From: an uncultured Solirubrobacteraceae bacterium
GTDB taxonomy: Bacteria; Actinomycetota; Thermoleophilia; Solirubrobacterales; Solirubrobacteraceae
Assembly: GCA_902806215.1 (NCBI GenBank)
Contig: CADCVT010000045.1
Location: forward strand, 1-29,581
Length of the DNA: 29,581 nucleotides
Direction of reading: 5' to 3'
Shown: piece by piece, positions 22,101 to 28,155 of the stretch
How positions within the stretch are numbered: the first letter of the stretch is position 1
Layout: every line of letters starts with the position of its first letter
The notes under the pieces: generated by a model
What the model saw: only the letters and a program-made list of their open reading frames with translations
Database searches by the model: none
Told to the model about the DNA's origin: nothing
Translations under genes and position numbers: made by a program

Positions 22101-22235
22101 CACGGGTCGTCAAGCGCTCCTGACGATCGCTCCCCGTGACGAGCAGGAAAACCCAGGCCCGGCCGGACGCTCCGGTTTGCTGCCAACGCTTCTTGCGCGC
22201 AGATGGACGTTTGTTCGATGCCGCGATTCAAGAAG
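22101..22235 (+). other. structured, possibly transcribed leader or terminator region
   Basis: The 229-bp gap 22090-22318 contains three hairpins. (a) CACGGG-TCGTCA (22101-22112) with TGACGA (22121-22126) and CCCGTG (22133-22138), with a 6-nt bulge. (b) GCAG/CTGC (22143-22146/22180-22183) closing AAACC/GGTTT and an alternative CCGGA-CGC-TCCGG. (c) CTTCTTG/CAAGAAG (22189-22195/22229-22235). The first may end transcription of the DUF2752 gene; the others could be a leader of the small secreted protein. No known riboswitch consensus was recognised. Confidence 0.45.
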
Positions 22236-22307
22236 TGCGTCGATGGTCCTATCGCCAGCCCGCCGCCCGAGAAGCCCGGCGAGGCGAGCGTCCTCTCTCC
22301 GTCCCCC

Positions 22308-22312
22308 AGGAG
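22308..22312 (+). promoter_or_regulatory. strong Shine-Dalgarno (AGGAG) deciding the start of the small secreted protein
   Basis: AGGAG is 6 nt before ATG 22319. It contrasts with the SD-less leaderless starts around it and argues for this start over the longer in-frame reading from 22136. Confidence 0.75.
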
Positions 22313-22318
22313 TCCCCC

Positions 22319-22504
22319 ATGTCCAGCAAGAAGCTGCTGCTCGTTCCCGCGGCCGTCATCAGCATGCTCGTTCCAACGATGGACGCCGACGCGGCGTCGT
22401 CGAAGCGCAAGAACGCGAAGGGCTGGGACCAGAACCCGCCCGGCCACGCGCGTGTCGACGAGAACCGCCCGATCGGCGTCGGCAACGGCCGACGCATGCG
22501 CTAG
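22319..22504 (+). CDS. small secreted basic peptide, unknown family
   Basis: 61 residues from ATG 22319. The N-terminus KKLLLVPAAVISMLVPTMDA with a likely cut after DADA gives a Sec signal of about 26 residues. The mature peptide is about 35 residues, cysteine-free and basic (SSKRKNAKGWDQNPPGH... GVGNGRRMR). I do not recognise it. The strong SD and the structured upstream region suggest it is truly expressed. It ends with TAG 13 nt before the GGDEF-EAL gene, and that TAG may form part of the next promoter. Confidence 0.65.
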   Translation: MSSKKLLLVPAAVISMLVPTMDADAASSKRKNAKGWDQNPPGHARVDENRPIGVGNGRRMR

Positions 22505-22507
22505 CGA
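22502..22507 (+). promoter_or_regulatory. possible -10 (TAGCGA) for the GGDEF-EAL gene
   Basis: TAGCGA ends 9 nt before ATG 22517 and includes the stop codon of the small secreted peptide. The final T is missing, so the call is weak. Confidence 0.3.
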
Positions 22508-22516
22508 GTCGGTCCG

Positions 22517-24562
22517 ATGGCCGGCAGCGTCCCCACAGCAGGAGCGCTCGTGCAGGCGGGCGTCACGACGGACGCGCCGCCGAGCGCGCGGCGCTTCCCG
22601 CCGTTCGCGGCGGCGACGATCTCGCTCGCCGTCGCCTCGGTCGTGCTCCTGCTTCCCGGGTCGGCCGCCGTTCCGACGGGCGACGCGGTCTTCTGGGCGC
22701 TCGCCGTGGCCGTCCTGGCCGGCGAGCTGCTGCCGATCCGCCTGCCGCGGCGTGACGGACTCGAGGACATCACGCTGTCGACGCCGTTCGCCTACGCGCT
22801 GCTGCTGTCGGCCGGAGTGCTCCCCGCCGTCGCCGTCTACGCCTTCTCCTCGCTCGTCCGCGACGCCGTCGACCGGACGTCACCATTGAAGACCGCGTTC
22901 AACGCCGCGCAGTGCGCCCTGTCGCTGCTTGCCGGTGCCGCGCTGCTCGCGGTCGCCGGCGCCGCCGTCGCGACGGCCGGCGCGCTCGACGGCGACCTCG
23001 CCCTGGTGCTCGTCGCGGGCGTCGGCATCTTCGCCGTCAACCAGGTGCTCGTCGGCGTCGGGACCGCGCTGGTGACCGGCGGACGCATCCGCGACCTCGT
23101 CATCGGCGACCTGCCCTTCCAGTCGTGGACGGCCGGGTTCCTGCTCACGCTGGCGCCGCTCGCGCTCGTCGCGGCCGACCGGAACGTCGCCCTGGTGCCG
23201 CTCCTCTTCTTGCCGATGCTGGCGATCCGGATCGGCGGCCGGCAGGCGATCCTCAACGCTCATCGCGCCTGGCATGACGACCTCACCGACCTCCCGAACC
23301 GCCGTCTGCTGCACCAGCGGCTCATCGAGGCGATCGGCGAAGCCGGCCGCGACGACGGCTCGGTCGCCGTAGCGATCATCGACCTCAACGGGTTCAAGGC
23401 GGTCAACGACACGCTCGGTCACGAGCAGGGCGACCGGCTGCTGTGCGACGTGGGAACCCGCCTCACCGTGGCGGTCCCGGCCAACGCGACGTTCGCCCGT
23501 CTCGGGGGAGACGAGTTCGGCGTCGTCCTGCCGGGCGCCACGCTGATCGAGGGGCGGCTCGCGATCGCGCAGCTGTTCGTCGCGCTGGAGGAGCCGTTCG
23601 AGCTCGACGGGCTCGCGGTCCAGGTCGACGCGTCGGCGGGGATCGCCGCGTACCCGCAGCACGGCTCCGAGGCGGTCGACCTGCTGCGCCACGCCGACGT
23701 CGCGCTCTACAGCGCGAAGTCCGGGCAGACCGAGCTCGAGGCCTACACCGCCGAGGACGATGAGCACAGCCTCGACCGGCTCGCGCCCGCGGGCCAGCTG
23801 CGCCGGGGCCTCGCGCGCGGGGAGCTCATCGTGCACTTCCAGCCGAAAGTCGCCGTTGCCGCCCGGCGCCGCCCCGGCGGGCGGGCGCTCGTGCGCTGGA
23901 ACCACCCGCAGCTCGGGCTGATCGGGCCGGCCGGCTTCATCCCGATCGCCGAGCAGAGCAGCCTGCTCAAGCCGCTCACGCTGCACGTCCTCGAGGTCAC
24001 GCTGCGCCAGTGCCGCGCGTGGCGCGACGACGGGCTGGACCTGCGCGTGTCGGTGAACCTCTCCGCGCGGAGCCTCCTCGACCGCGACCTGCCCGACGAC
24101 GTCGGCCGCCTGCTCGCCGCCTCCGGGCTGCCCGGCGACGTGCTCCAGCTCGAGATCACCGAGAGCCGGCTGGTGTCGGACTTCCGCCGCGCCGAGTTCG
24201 TCCTCGCCGGGCTGCGCGAGCTCGGGGTCGGCCTCGCGATCGACGACTTCGGAACCGGCTTCTCGTCGCTCTCGCAGCTGCAGCGGCTGGCGGTCGACGA
24301 GATCAAGATCGACAAGTCCTTCGTGCTGAACATGGCGACGAACGCCGACGACGCGGCGATCGTCCGCTCGACGATCGAGCTCGGCAGGACGCTCGCGCTC
24401 GACGTCACCGCCGAGGGCGTCGAGACGCCCGAGGCCTACGCGCAGCTCGTCGCGCTCGGCTGCCACTTCGCGCAGGGCTACCACGTCGGACGGCCCGCGC
24501 CGGCCGACGCGTGCCGCCGCGATCTCGCCCGGTTCGTCAAGGCGGAGGCCGTCCATGCGTAG
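22517..24562 (+). CDS. membrane GGDEF-EAL protein; GGDEF intact, EAL signature degenerate (RAL)
   Basis: 681 residues. Residues about 28-245 form six to eight membrane helices, a sensor-like region I cannot assign to a named MASE type. The diguanylate cyclase domain has LGGDEFG at residues 329-335, intact and with the DLNGFKAVNDTLGH motif, so cyclic-di-GMP synthesis looks possible. The C-terminal EAL domain keeps FQPKV, VSVNLSARSL, ITES, DDFGTGFSS, EIKIDKSFV, AEGVET and QGYHVGRP, but the signature reads G-R456-A-L-V-R-W instead of EAL, replacing a metal-binding Glu by Arg. The phosphodiesterase is therefore probably inactive or altered. The stop overlaps the subtilase start by 8 bp, so the two are coupled. 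Confidence 0.92.
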   Translation: MAGSVPTAGALVQAGVTTDAPPSARRFPPFAAATISLAVASVVLLLPGSAAVPTGDAVFWALAVAVLAGELLPIRLPRRDGLEDITLSTPFAYALLLSAGVLPAVAVYAFSSLVRDAVDRTSPLKTAFNAAQCALSLLAGAALLAVAGAAVATAGALDGDLALVLVAGVGIFAVNQVLVGVGTALVTGGRIRDLVIGDLPFQSWTAGFLLTLAPLALVAADRNVALVPLLFLPMLAIRIGGRQAILNAHRAWHDDLTDLPNRRLLHQRLIEAIGEAGRDDGSVAVAIIDLNGFKAVNDTLGHEQGDRLLCDVGTRLTVAVPANATFARLGGDEFGVVLPGATLIEGRLAIAQLFVALEEPFELDGLAVQVDASAGIAAYPQHGSEAVDLLRHADVALYSAKSGQTELEAYTAEDDEHSLDRLAPAGQLRRGLARGELIVHFQPKVAVAARRRPGGRALVRWNHPQLGLIGPAGFIPIAEQSSLLKPLTLHVLEVTLRQCRAWRDDGLDLRVSVNLSARSLLDRDLPDDVGRLLAASGLPGDVLQLEITESRLVSDFRRAEFVLAGLRELGVGLAIDDFGTGFSSLSQLQRLAVDEIKIDKSFVLNMATNADDAAIVRSTIELGRTLALDVTAEGVETPEAYAQLVALGCHFAQGYHVGRPAPADACRRDLARFVKAEAVHA

Positions 24563-25814
24563 GCTCGCGTGCGCGGTCGTCCTCGCCGCCGTGGCCGTTC
24601 CCGCGGCTCCCGCGGACGCCGCGTCGACGCCGCACGTCGTGCTGCTGAGCGACCAGGTCGCCGACGCGGGCACCGTCATCCGCGCCCGCGAGCGCTCGCT
24701 GGGCTTCATCACCAGGTTCCGCTACGCGACGGCAGCCCGCGGGTTCTCCGCGTCGCTCAACGAGAAGCAGGTCGCGCGCCTGACGGCCGATCCCGCCGTC
24801 CTGATGGTCGTGCCCGACACCGAGGTCACGGGTGCCGGCACCGCCGCGATCGCGGCCGGGGAGCAGGCGCCGGCCGGCGTGCGTCGGATCGGCGCCGCGA
24901 CGGCCGGCACCGCCTCGACGGCGGCGACGGGCGCGGTGGCCGTGCTCGACACCGGCATCGACCTCGCCAACCCGGACCTCGACGCGCGGCACGGCGTCAA
25001 CTGCATCACGCCGTCGACCCCGGCCCGGGACGACAACGGCCACGGCACCCATGTCGCCGGGATCATCGGCGCGCGCAACGCCGGACGCGACGTCGTCGGC
25101 GTCGCGCCGGGCACGACCGTCTACGCGGTCAAGGTCCTCAACGCGCGCAAGACCGGCACCCTGTCGCAGCTGCTGTGCGGGATCGACTGGGTCGCGCGCA
25201 ACGCCGCGGCGCTTGGGATCACCACCGCGAACATGAGCATCTCGGGGACCGGCTCCGACGACGGCCAGTGCGGCCGTGCCAACCGCGACGCCCAGCACGT
25301 CGCGGTCTGCAACGTGGTCGCCGCCGGCGTCACCTTCGTCGCGAGCGCAGGCAACAGCGGGCGCGGGTTCGGCACCACGATCCCCGCCGCCTACCGGGAG
25401 GTCCTCACCGCGACCGCGATGAACGACGCCGACGGCCTGCCCGGCGGCAGGGGCACGGCGTTCGGGTGCAAGACGACCGAGAAGGACGACCGGTTCTCGA
25501 CGAGCTCGAACTTCGCCGTCACGAGCGCCGACGCGGCCCACGTCATCGCCGCGCCGGGGACCTGCATCGTGTCCTCCAAGGCGGGCGGCGGCACCGCGAC
25601 CTACACGGGGACGAGCCAGGCCGCGCCGCACGTCGCCGCCGCGGTCGCGACGTGCCGGTCGGTCGACGGACCGTGCGCCGGGCTCGCTCCCGCGGCGGTC
25701 ATCGCGAAGGTGCGCGCGCTCTCCTCCGCCGTGACCGGCGCCGGCTTCGTCGGCGACCCGTTCTCGCCGGTGACGGGCAAGGCGTTCGGGCCGCTCGTCA
25801 GCGCGCGGTCGTGA
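24555..25814 (+). CDS. secreted subtilisin-like serine protease (S8 family)
   Basis: 419 residues from ATG 24555. The signal peptide MRRLACAVVLAAVAVPAAPA is followed by an inhibitor I9-type propeptide (HVVLLSDQVADAGTVIRARE...FSASLNEKQVARLTADPAV). Catalytic residues: D132 (AVLDTGID), H163 (NGHGTHVAGI) and S354 (TGTSQAAPHVAA), with oxyanion Asn in SAGNSG. The usual Met after the catalytic Ser (GTSMA) is Gln here, a tolerated but uncommon change. Several Cys suggest disulfides. It would be self-processed and act outside the cell. Coupled to the GGDEF-EAL gene by an 8-bp overlap, and overlapping the convergent uvdE by 17 bp. Confidence 0.93.
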   Translation: MRRLACAVVLAAVAVPAAPADAASTPHVVLLSDQVADAGTVIRARERSLGFITRFRYATAARGFSASLNEKQVARLTADPAVLMVVPDTEVTGAGTAAIAAGEQAPAGVRRIGAATAGTASTAATGAVAVLDTGIDLANPDLDARHGVNCITPSTPARDDNGHGTHVAGIIGARNAGRDVVGVAPGTTVYAVKVLNARKTGTLSQLLCGIDWVARNAAALGITTANMSISGTGSDDGQCGRANRDAQHVAVCNVVAAGVTFVASAGNSGRGFGTTIPAAYREVLTATAMNDADGLPGGRGTAFGCKTTEKDDRFSTSSNFAVTSADAAHVIAAPGTCIVSSKAGGGTATYTGTSQAAPHVAAAVATCRSVDGPCAGLAPAAVIAKVRALSSAVTGAGFVGDPFSPVTGKAFGPLVSARS

Positions 25815-26742
25815 CGCCGCGCGCCTGAAGCTGCTCGCGCAGGCGCAGGAGGGCGAGGTCCTTCGCCTTCGCCTCGAGCATCACGTCGAACTCGAGGCCG
25901 TCGGCGGTCTGGGTGACGAAGTGCTCGAACGCGATCGGGTCGATCATGTCCGCGTGGGCGCGCAGCTGGGGGAGGACCCAGGAGCGCTCGACGCGCCGGC
26001 CGACCTTGCGCTTCTTCTCCTCCATCGCCGTCTTCGGCGTCGAGTAGTGGATCTTCGGCATGACCCCGTCGGGCCACGTCCCGAGCGCGAGCGTCAGCGC
26101 CTCGCGGTCGGGGATGCGGTCGGGGTCGTTGCAGTGGTGGTGCAGGATGTCCCAGGCGACGGGACGGCCGATCCGGTGATGCAGCTCGAGCACGTCGCGC
26201 AGCGAGAACGTCCGGTCGTCGTTCTCGATCACGAGGCGGTTGCGGGCCGCGTCGGAGAGGGTGGCGAACCCCTCCTCGAAGCGGTCGAGCGCGGCCTCGG
26301 TGCCACCGGCCGCGCCGCCGACGTGGAGGATCACGACGCACTCCGGGCCGAGGCCCATGCCGTCCATGAGCTCGGCCTGCACCTCGAGCTCGACCGCGGC
26401 GAGGCGCCGGACCTCGGCGTGCTCGGAGTTCAGCACCGTGTACTGGCCCGGGTGCGAGCTGATGCGCATGCCCAGGGCGCGGGCCTTCTCGCCGATCTGC
26501 GCGAGCCGCTCGGCGTGGCGCTGCGGCGCGTCGCGGAACTGCGGCAGGTCCGGGTGGCTCGCGTAGGGGGCCAGGCCCGTGGCCATCCGGTAGAAGCGGA
26601 TGTCGTGGTCGTCGCAGTAGGCGAGGATCGCGTCGAGGTTGTCGAGCGAGACCGCGAGGCTCGGCTCGGACTGGTGGCGTCGCGTGTCGTGGGAGGGGAG
26701 TCCTCCCGCGCCGAGCACCTTGACGGCGAAGCCGAGTCGCAT
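25798..26742 (-). CDS. uvdE: UV damage endonuclease
   Basis: 314 residues from ATG 26742. UvdE is a TIM-barrel, metal-dependent endonuclease that nicks 5' of UV photoproducts and other lesions. Family motifs: MRLGFAVKVLG at the N-terminus, FYRMATGLAPYASHP, MRISSHPGQYTVLNS, VILHVGGAAGG, LVIENDD, WDILHHHCND and KIHYSTPKTAM, which include the His, Glu and Asp ligands of the metal cluster. A longer in-frame start at 26787 exists, but 26742 gives the normal N-terminus and lies 6 nt after a TA-centred element shared with the divergent DHH gene. The 3' end runs 17 bp into the subtilase gene. Confidence 0.94.
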   Translation of the reverse strand: MRLGFAVKVLGAGGLPSHDTRRHQSEPSLAVSLDNLDAILAYCDDHDIRFYRMATGLAPYASHPDLPQFRDAPQRHAERLAQIGEKARALGMRISSHPGQYTVLNSEHAEVRRLAAVELEVQAELMDGMGLGPECVVILHVGGAAGGTEAALDRFEEGFATLSDAARNRLVIENDDRTFSLRDVLELHHRIGRPVAWDILHHHCNDPDRIPDREALTLALGTWPDGVMPKIHYSTPKTAMEEKKRKVGRRVERSWVLPQLRAHADMIDPIAFEHFVTQTADGLEFDVMLEAKAKDLALLRLREQLQARGVTTAR

Positions 26743-26748
26743 GCCTGC

Positions 26749-26758
26749 GCCGTACCCC
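26749..26758. promoter_or_regulatory. possible shared divergent -10 (TACGGC minus, TACCCC plus)
   Basis: GCCGTACCCC places a GTAC centre 6 nt from both the uvdE ATG (26742, minus) and the DHH gene ATG (26765, plus), the same geometry as the site at 21752-21761. Neither hexamer ends in T, so support is mainly positional. Confidence 0.3.
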
Positions 26759-26764
26759 GGGCGG

Positions 26765-27742
26765 ATGACCTCTTCGCGCCAGGCCACGGCTGACCCTCAC
26801 CGTCCCGCGTCGTCGATCGCCAGCGCTCGCGAGGCCGTCCTCTCCGCCGCCGCCGTCGTGCCCCACACGGACGCCGACGGACTCGCCGCGGGCGCGATCG
26901 CCCTTCGCGCTCGCGGCGAGGGCGCAGAGGCTGCGGTCCTGCTGGGCCGCGGCGAGACGCCGTTCGCTGTCGAAGCGCGCCTGCCCGACGGCCCGCTCGC
27001 GATCCTCGACTGGGGCGTGCGCCCGCTCGCGCGCCCAGCGGTCCTCGTCGACCATCACGCGCCTGAGGCCTCGCTCGACGACGCGCTCGTCGTCTCCTCG
27101 TACGGCGAGTCCCCCGAGATCTCGACCGGGCCGCTCATGCGCCGCCTGTTCCCCGACACACCCGCGTGGCTGGCCGCGGTGGGCGCCGTGGGCGACCTCG
27201 GGGACGCCGGCTTCGCGCTGCCCGAGTGCGAGGGCGCGCGACCGAAGACGGCGATCCGCAAGCTGGTGTCGCTGGTCAACGCGCCGCGGCGGTTGCCCGA
27301 CGGGCCGGTCCGGACGGCGCTGGCGCTCCTGGTCGAGCACGACGATCCGCGCGCGGCGCTCGCCGATCCGCGGGTGGCCGAGCTCGAGGAGGCCAAGCTC
27401 GCCTGGCGAGCCGAGTTCGACCGCGTCGTGCGGACGGCGCCCCGGATGATCGGGTCCTCGCTCGCGCTCCTGCGGTTCGCGAGCCCGGCGCAGGTCCATC
27501 CGCTCGTCGCGACGGCATGGGCGCGCCGGCTGGCGCCGCGGATCGTCATGGCCGCCAACGACGGCTACCTCGCGCCCGGGGTCGTGAACTTCGCGGTCCG
27601 CGGGGGGAGCGGCGACCTGCGGGCCGTGCTCCGGGCCGCGCTGCGGGACGCGGGCGGCGAGTTCGCGCATGGTCACGACCGCGCGACCGGCGGGAGCCTC
27701 GGTGTCGCCGACTTCGAGCGCCTGCTCGCGGCGTTCGCGTAG
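26765..27742 (+). CDS. DHH-family phosphoesterase
   Basis: 325 residues from ATG 26765. The DHH domain shows VVPHTDADGLAAGAIAL (the DxDG metal site), LAILDWG and VLVDHHAPEA (the DHH motif). The C-terminal region ends with GHDRATGGSLGVADFERLL, the Gly-rich substrate-binding part of a DHHA1-like domain. Relatives include RecJ-type exonucleases and nanoRNA/cyclic dinucleotide phosphodiesterases; at this length it is smaller than RecJ. The location next to uvdE and an AddB-like gene favours a nucleic-acid role, while the nearby GGDEF protein makes a nucleotide-signal role possible too. The start is uncertain: the region before TDADG is weakly conserved. Confidence 0.85.
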   Translation: MTSSRQATADPHRPASSIASAREAVLSAAAVVPHTDADGLAAGAIALRARGEGAEAAVLLGRGETPFAVEARLPDGPLAILDWGVRPLARPAVLVDHHAPEASLDDALVVSSYGESPEISTGPLMRRLFPDTPAWLAAVGAVGDLGDAGFALPECEGARPKTAIRKLVSLVNAPRRLPDGPVRTALALLVEHDDPRAALADPRVAELEEAKLAWRAEFDRVVRTAPRMIGSSLALLRFASPAQVHPLVATAWARRLAPRIVMAANDGYLAPGVVNFAVRGGSGDLRAVLRAALRDAGGEFAHGHDRATGGSLGVADFERLLAAFA

Positions 27743-27828
27743 ATCGGCTGCTCGCGCCGTGGAGCTCCGCATTTGCTCGGTGGCGCGGGCCGTGGGCTCG
27801 TCCGAAACGACGTCAGTCAGCACATCAG

Positions 27829-27838
27829 GATCCGGATC
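27829..27838. repeat. 10-bp palindrome GATCCGGATC inside the element
   Basis: Perfect self-complement; the leftmost of the internal palindromes. Confidence 0.6.
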
Positions 27839-27889
27839 GCTCTGGTGCTCCTCCCGTAGGTGCCGCGGGTTCGGGGTGTTCCGATTGCT

Positions 27890-27936
27890 GTTTGTAAGCG
27901 TGCGCTTACACCTGGTGTAAGTCCCCGCTTACAAAC
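27890..27936. repeat. nested palindrome cluster with TAAG/CTTA units
   Basis: The outer stem GTTTGTAAGCG (27890-27900) pairs perfectly with CGCTTACAAAC (27926-27936). Inside, CTTACACC-T-GGTGTAAG (27905-27921) is a perfect 8-1-8 palindrome. The left half also forms TGTAAGCG-TG-CGCTTACA (27893-27910), a perfect 8-2-8 palindrome that excludes the other two. Four TAAG-type half sites thus lie within 47 bp. The stretch is clearly poorer in GC than its surroundings. Confidence 0.85.
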
Positions 27937-27966
27937 TCGAGACGACGTCCGCGAACCTCGCCCGTG

Positions 27967-27993
27967 TAGCCGTGGCTAGCACCGGTGCTAGCC
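27967..27993. repeat. perfect 20-bp palindrome with an overlapping 12-bp palindrome
   Basis: GGCTAGCACCGGTGCTAGCC (27974-27993) is perfectly self-complementary. TAGCC-GT-GGCTA (27967-27978) overlaps its left half, so three TAGCC/GGCTA units alternate. Confidence 0.85.
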
Positions 27994-28083
27994 GCCGCTG
28001 GGCGCCCCACGCGGGAGCCAGTCTGTCTTTGGACCACCCGCAGGCCCGGGCCACCGAGCAAGTGCGGAGCTCCACGGCAACTT

Positions 28084-28108
28084 CGCAACGACTTTCACGC
28101 ACGTTGCG
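28084..28108. repeat. inverted repeat CGCAACG...CGTTGCG upstream of the AddB-like gene
   Basis: A 7-11-7 perfect inverted repeat (28084-28090 and 28102-28108) just outside the right arm of the 321-bp element and 47 bp before the AddB-like ATG. Candidate operator or hairpin in the leader. Confidence 0.5.
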
Positions 28109-28155
28109 GGATACGCCGTCAGACCGTCCGACGCGCAAGCGACATTGCTCGGTCC

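Larger units (their letters stand above)
27757..28077. repeat. 321-bp non-coding element with 35-bp terminal inverted repeats and nested palindromes
   Basis: Left arm 27757-27791 and right arm 28043-28077 are inverted copies (33 of 35 matching; mismatches at 27772 and 27785). Each arm contains GGAGCTCC. Similarity continues weakly inward (a shared GTCC.AAA). Between the arms lie several perfect palindromes, listed separately. No open reading frame with convincing coding character, no transposase, and no target-site duplication is visible (flanks TCGCG and CAACT). The 413-bp gap 27743-28155 thus holds no gene I can support. Confidence 0.85.

Noticed and set aside
22141..22190. Cyclic-di-GMP riboswitch upstream of the GGDEF gene
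   Set aside because: The conserved GEMM core (for example GACGCAAAGCC and GGCAAACC in order) is not present; only generic hairpins are.
22136..22318. N-terminal extension of the small secreted peptide
   Set aside because: It would bury the signal peptide inside the protein and ignore the strong AGGAG site before 22319.
26743..26787. UvdE start at 26787
   Set aside because: The extra residues (AWREEVIRPGYGAG) precede the usual MRLGF N-terminus and would overlap the divergent DHH gene start.
27757..28077. Insertion sequence or decayed transposon with target-site duplication
   Set aside because: No transposase remnant and no matching direct repeats at the two ends; MITE origin stays possible but unproven.
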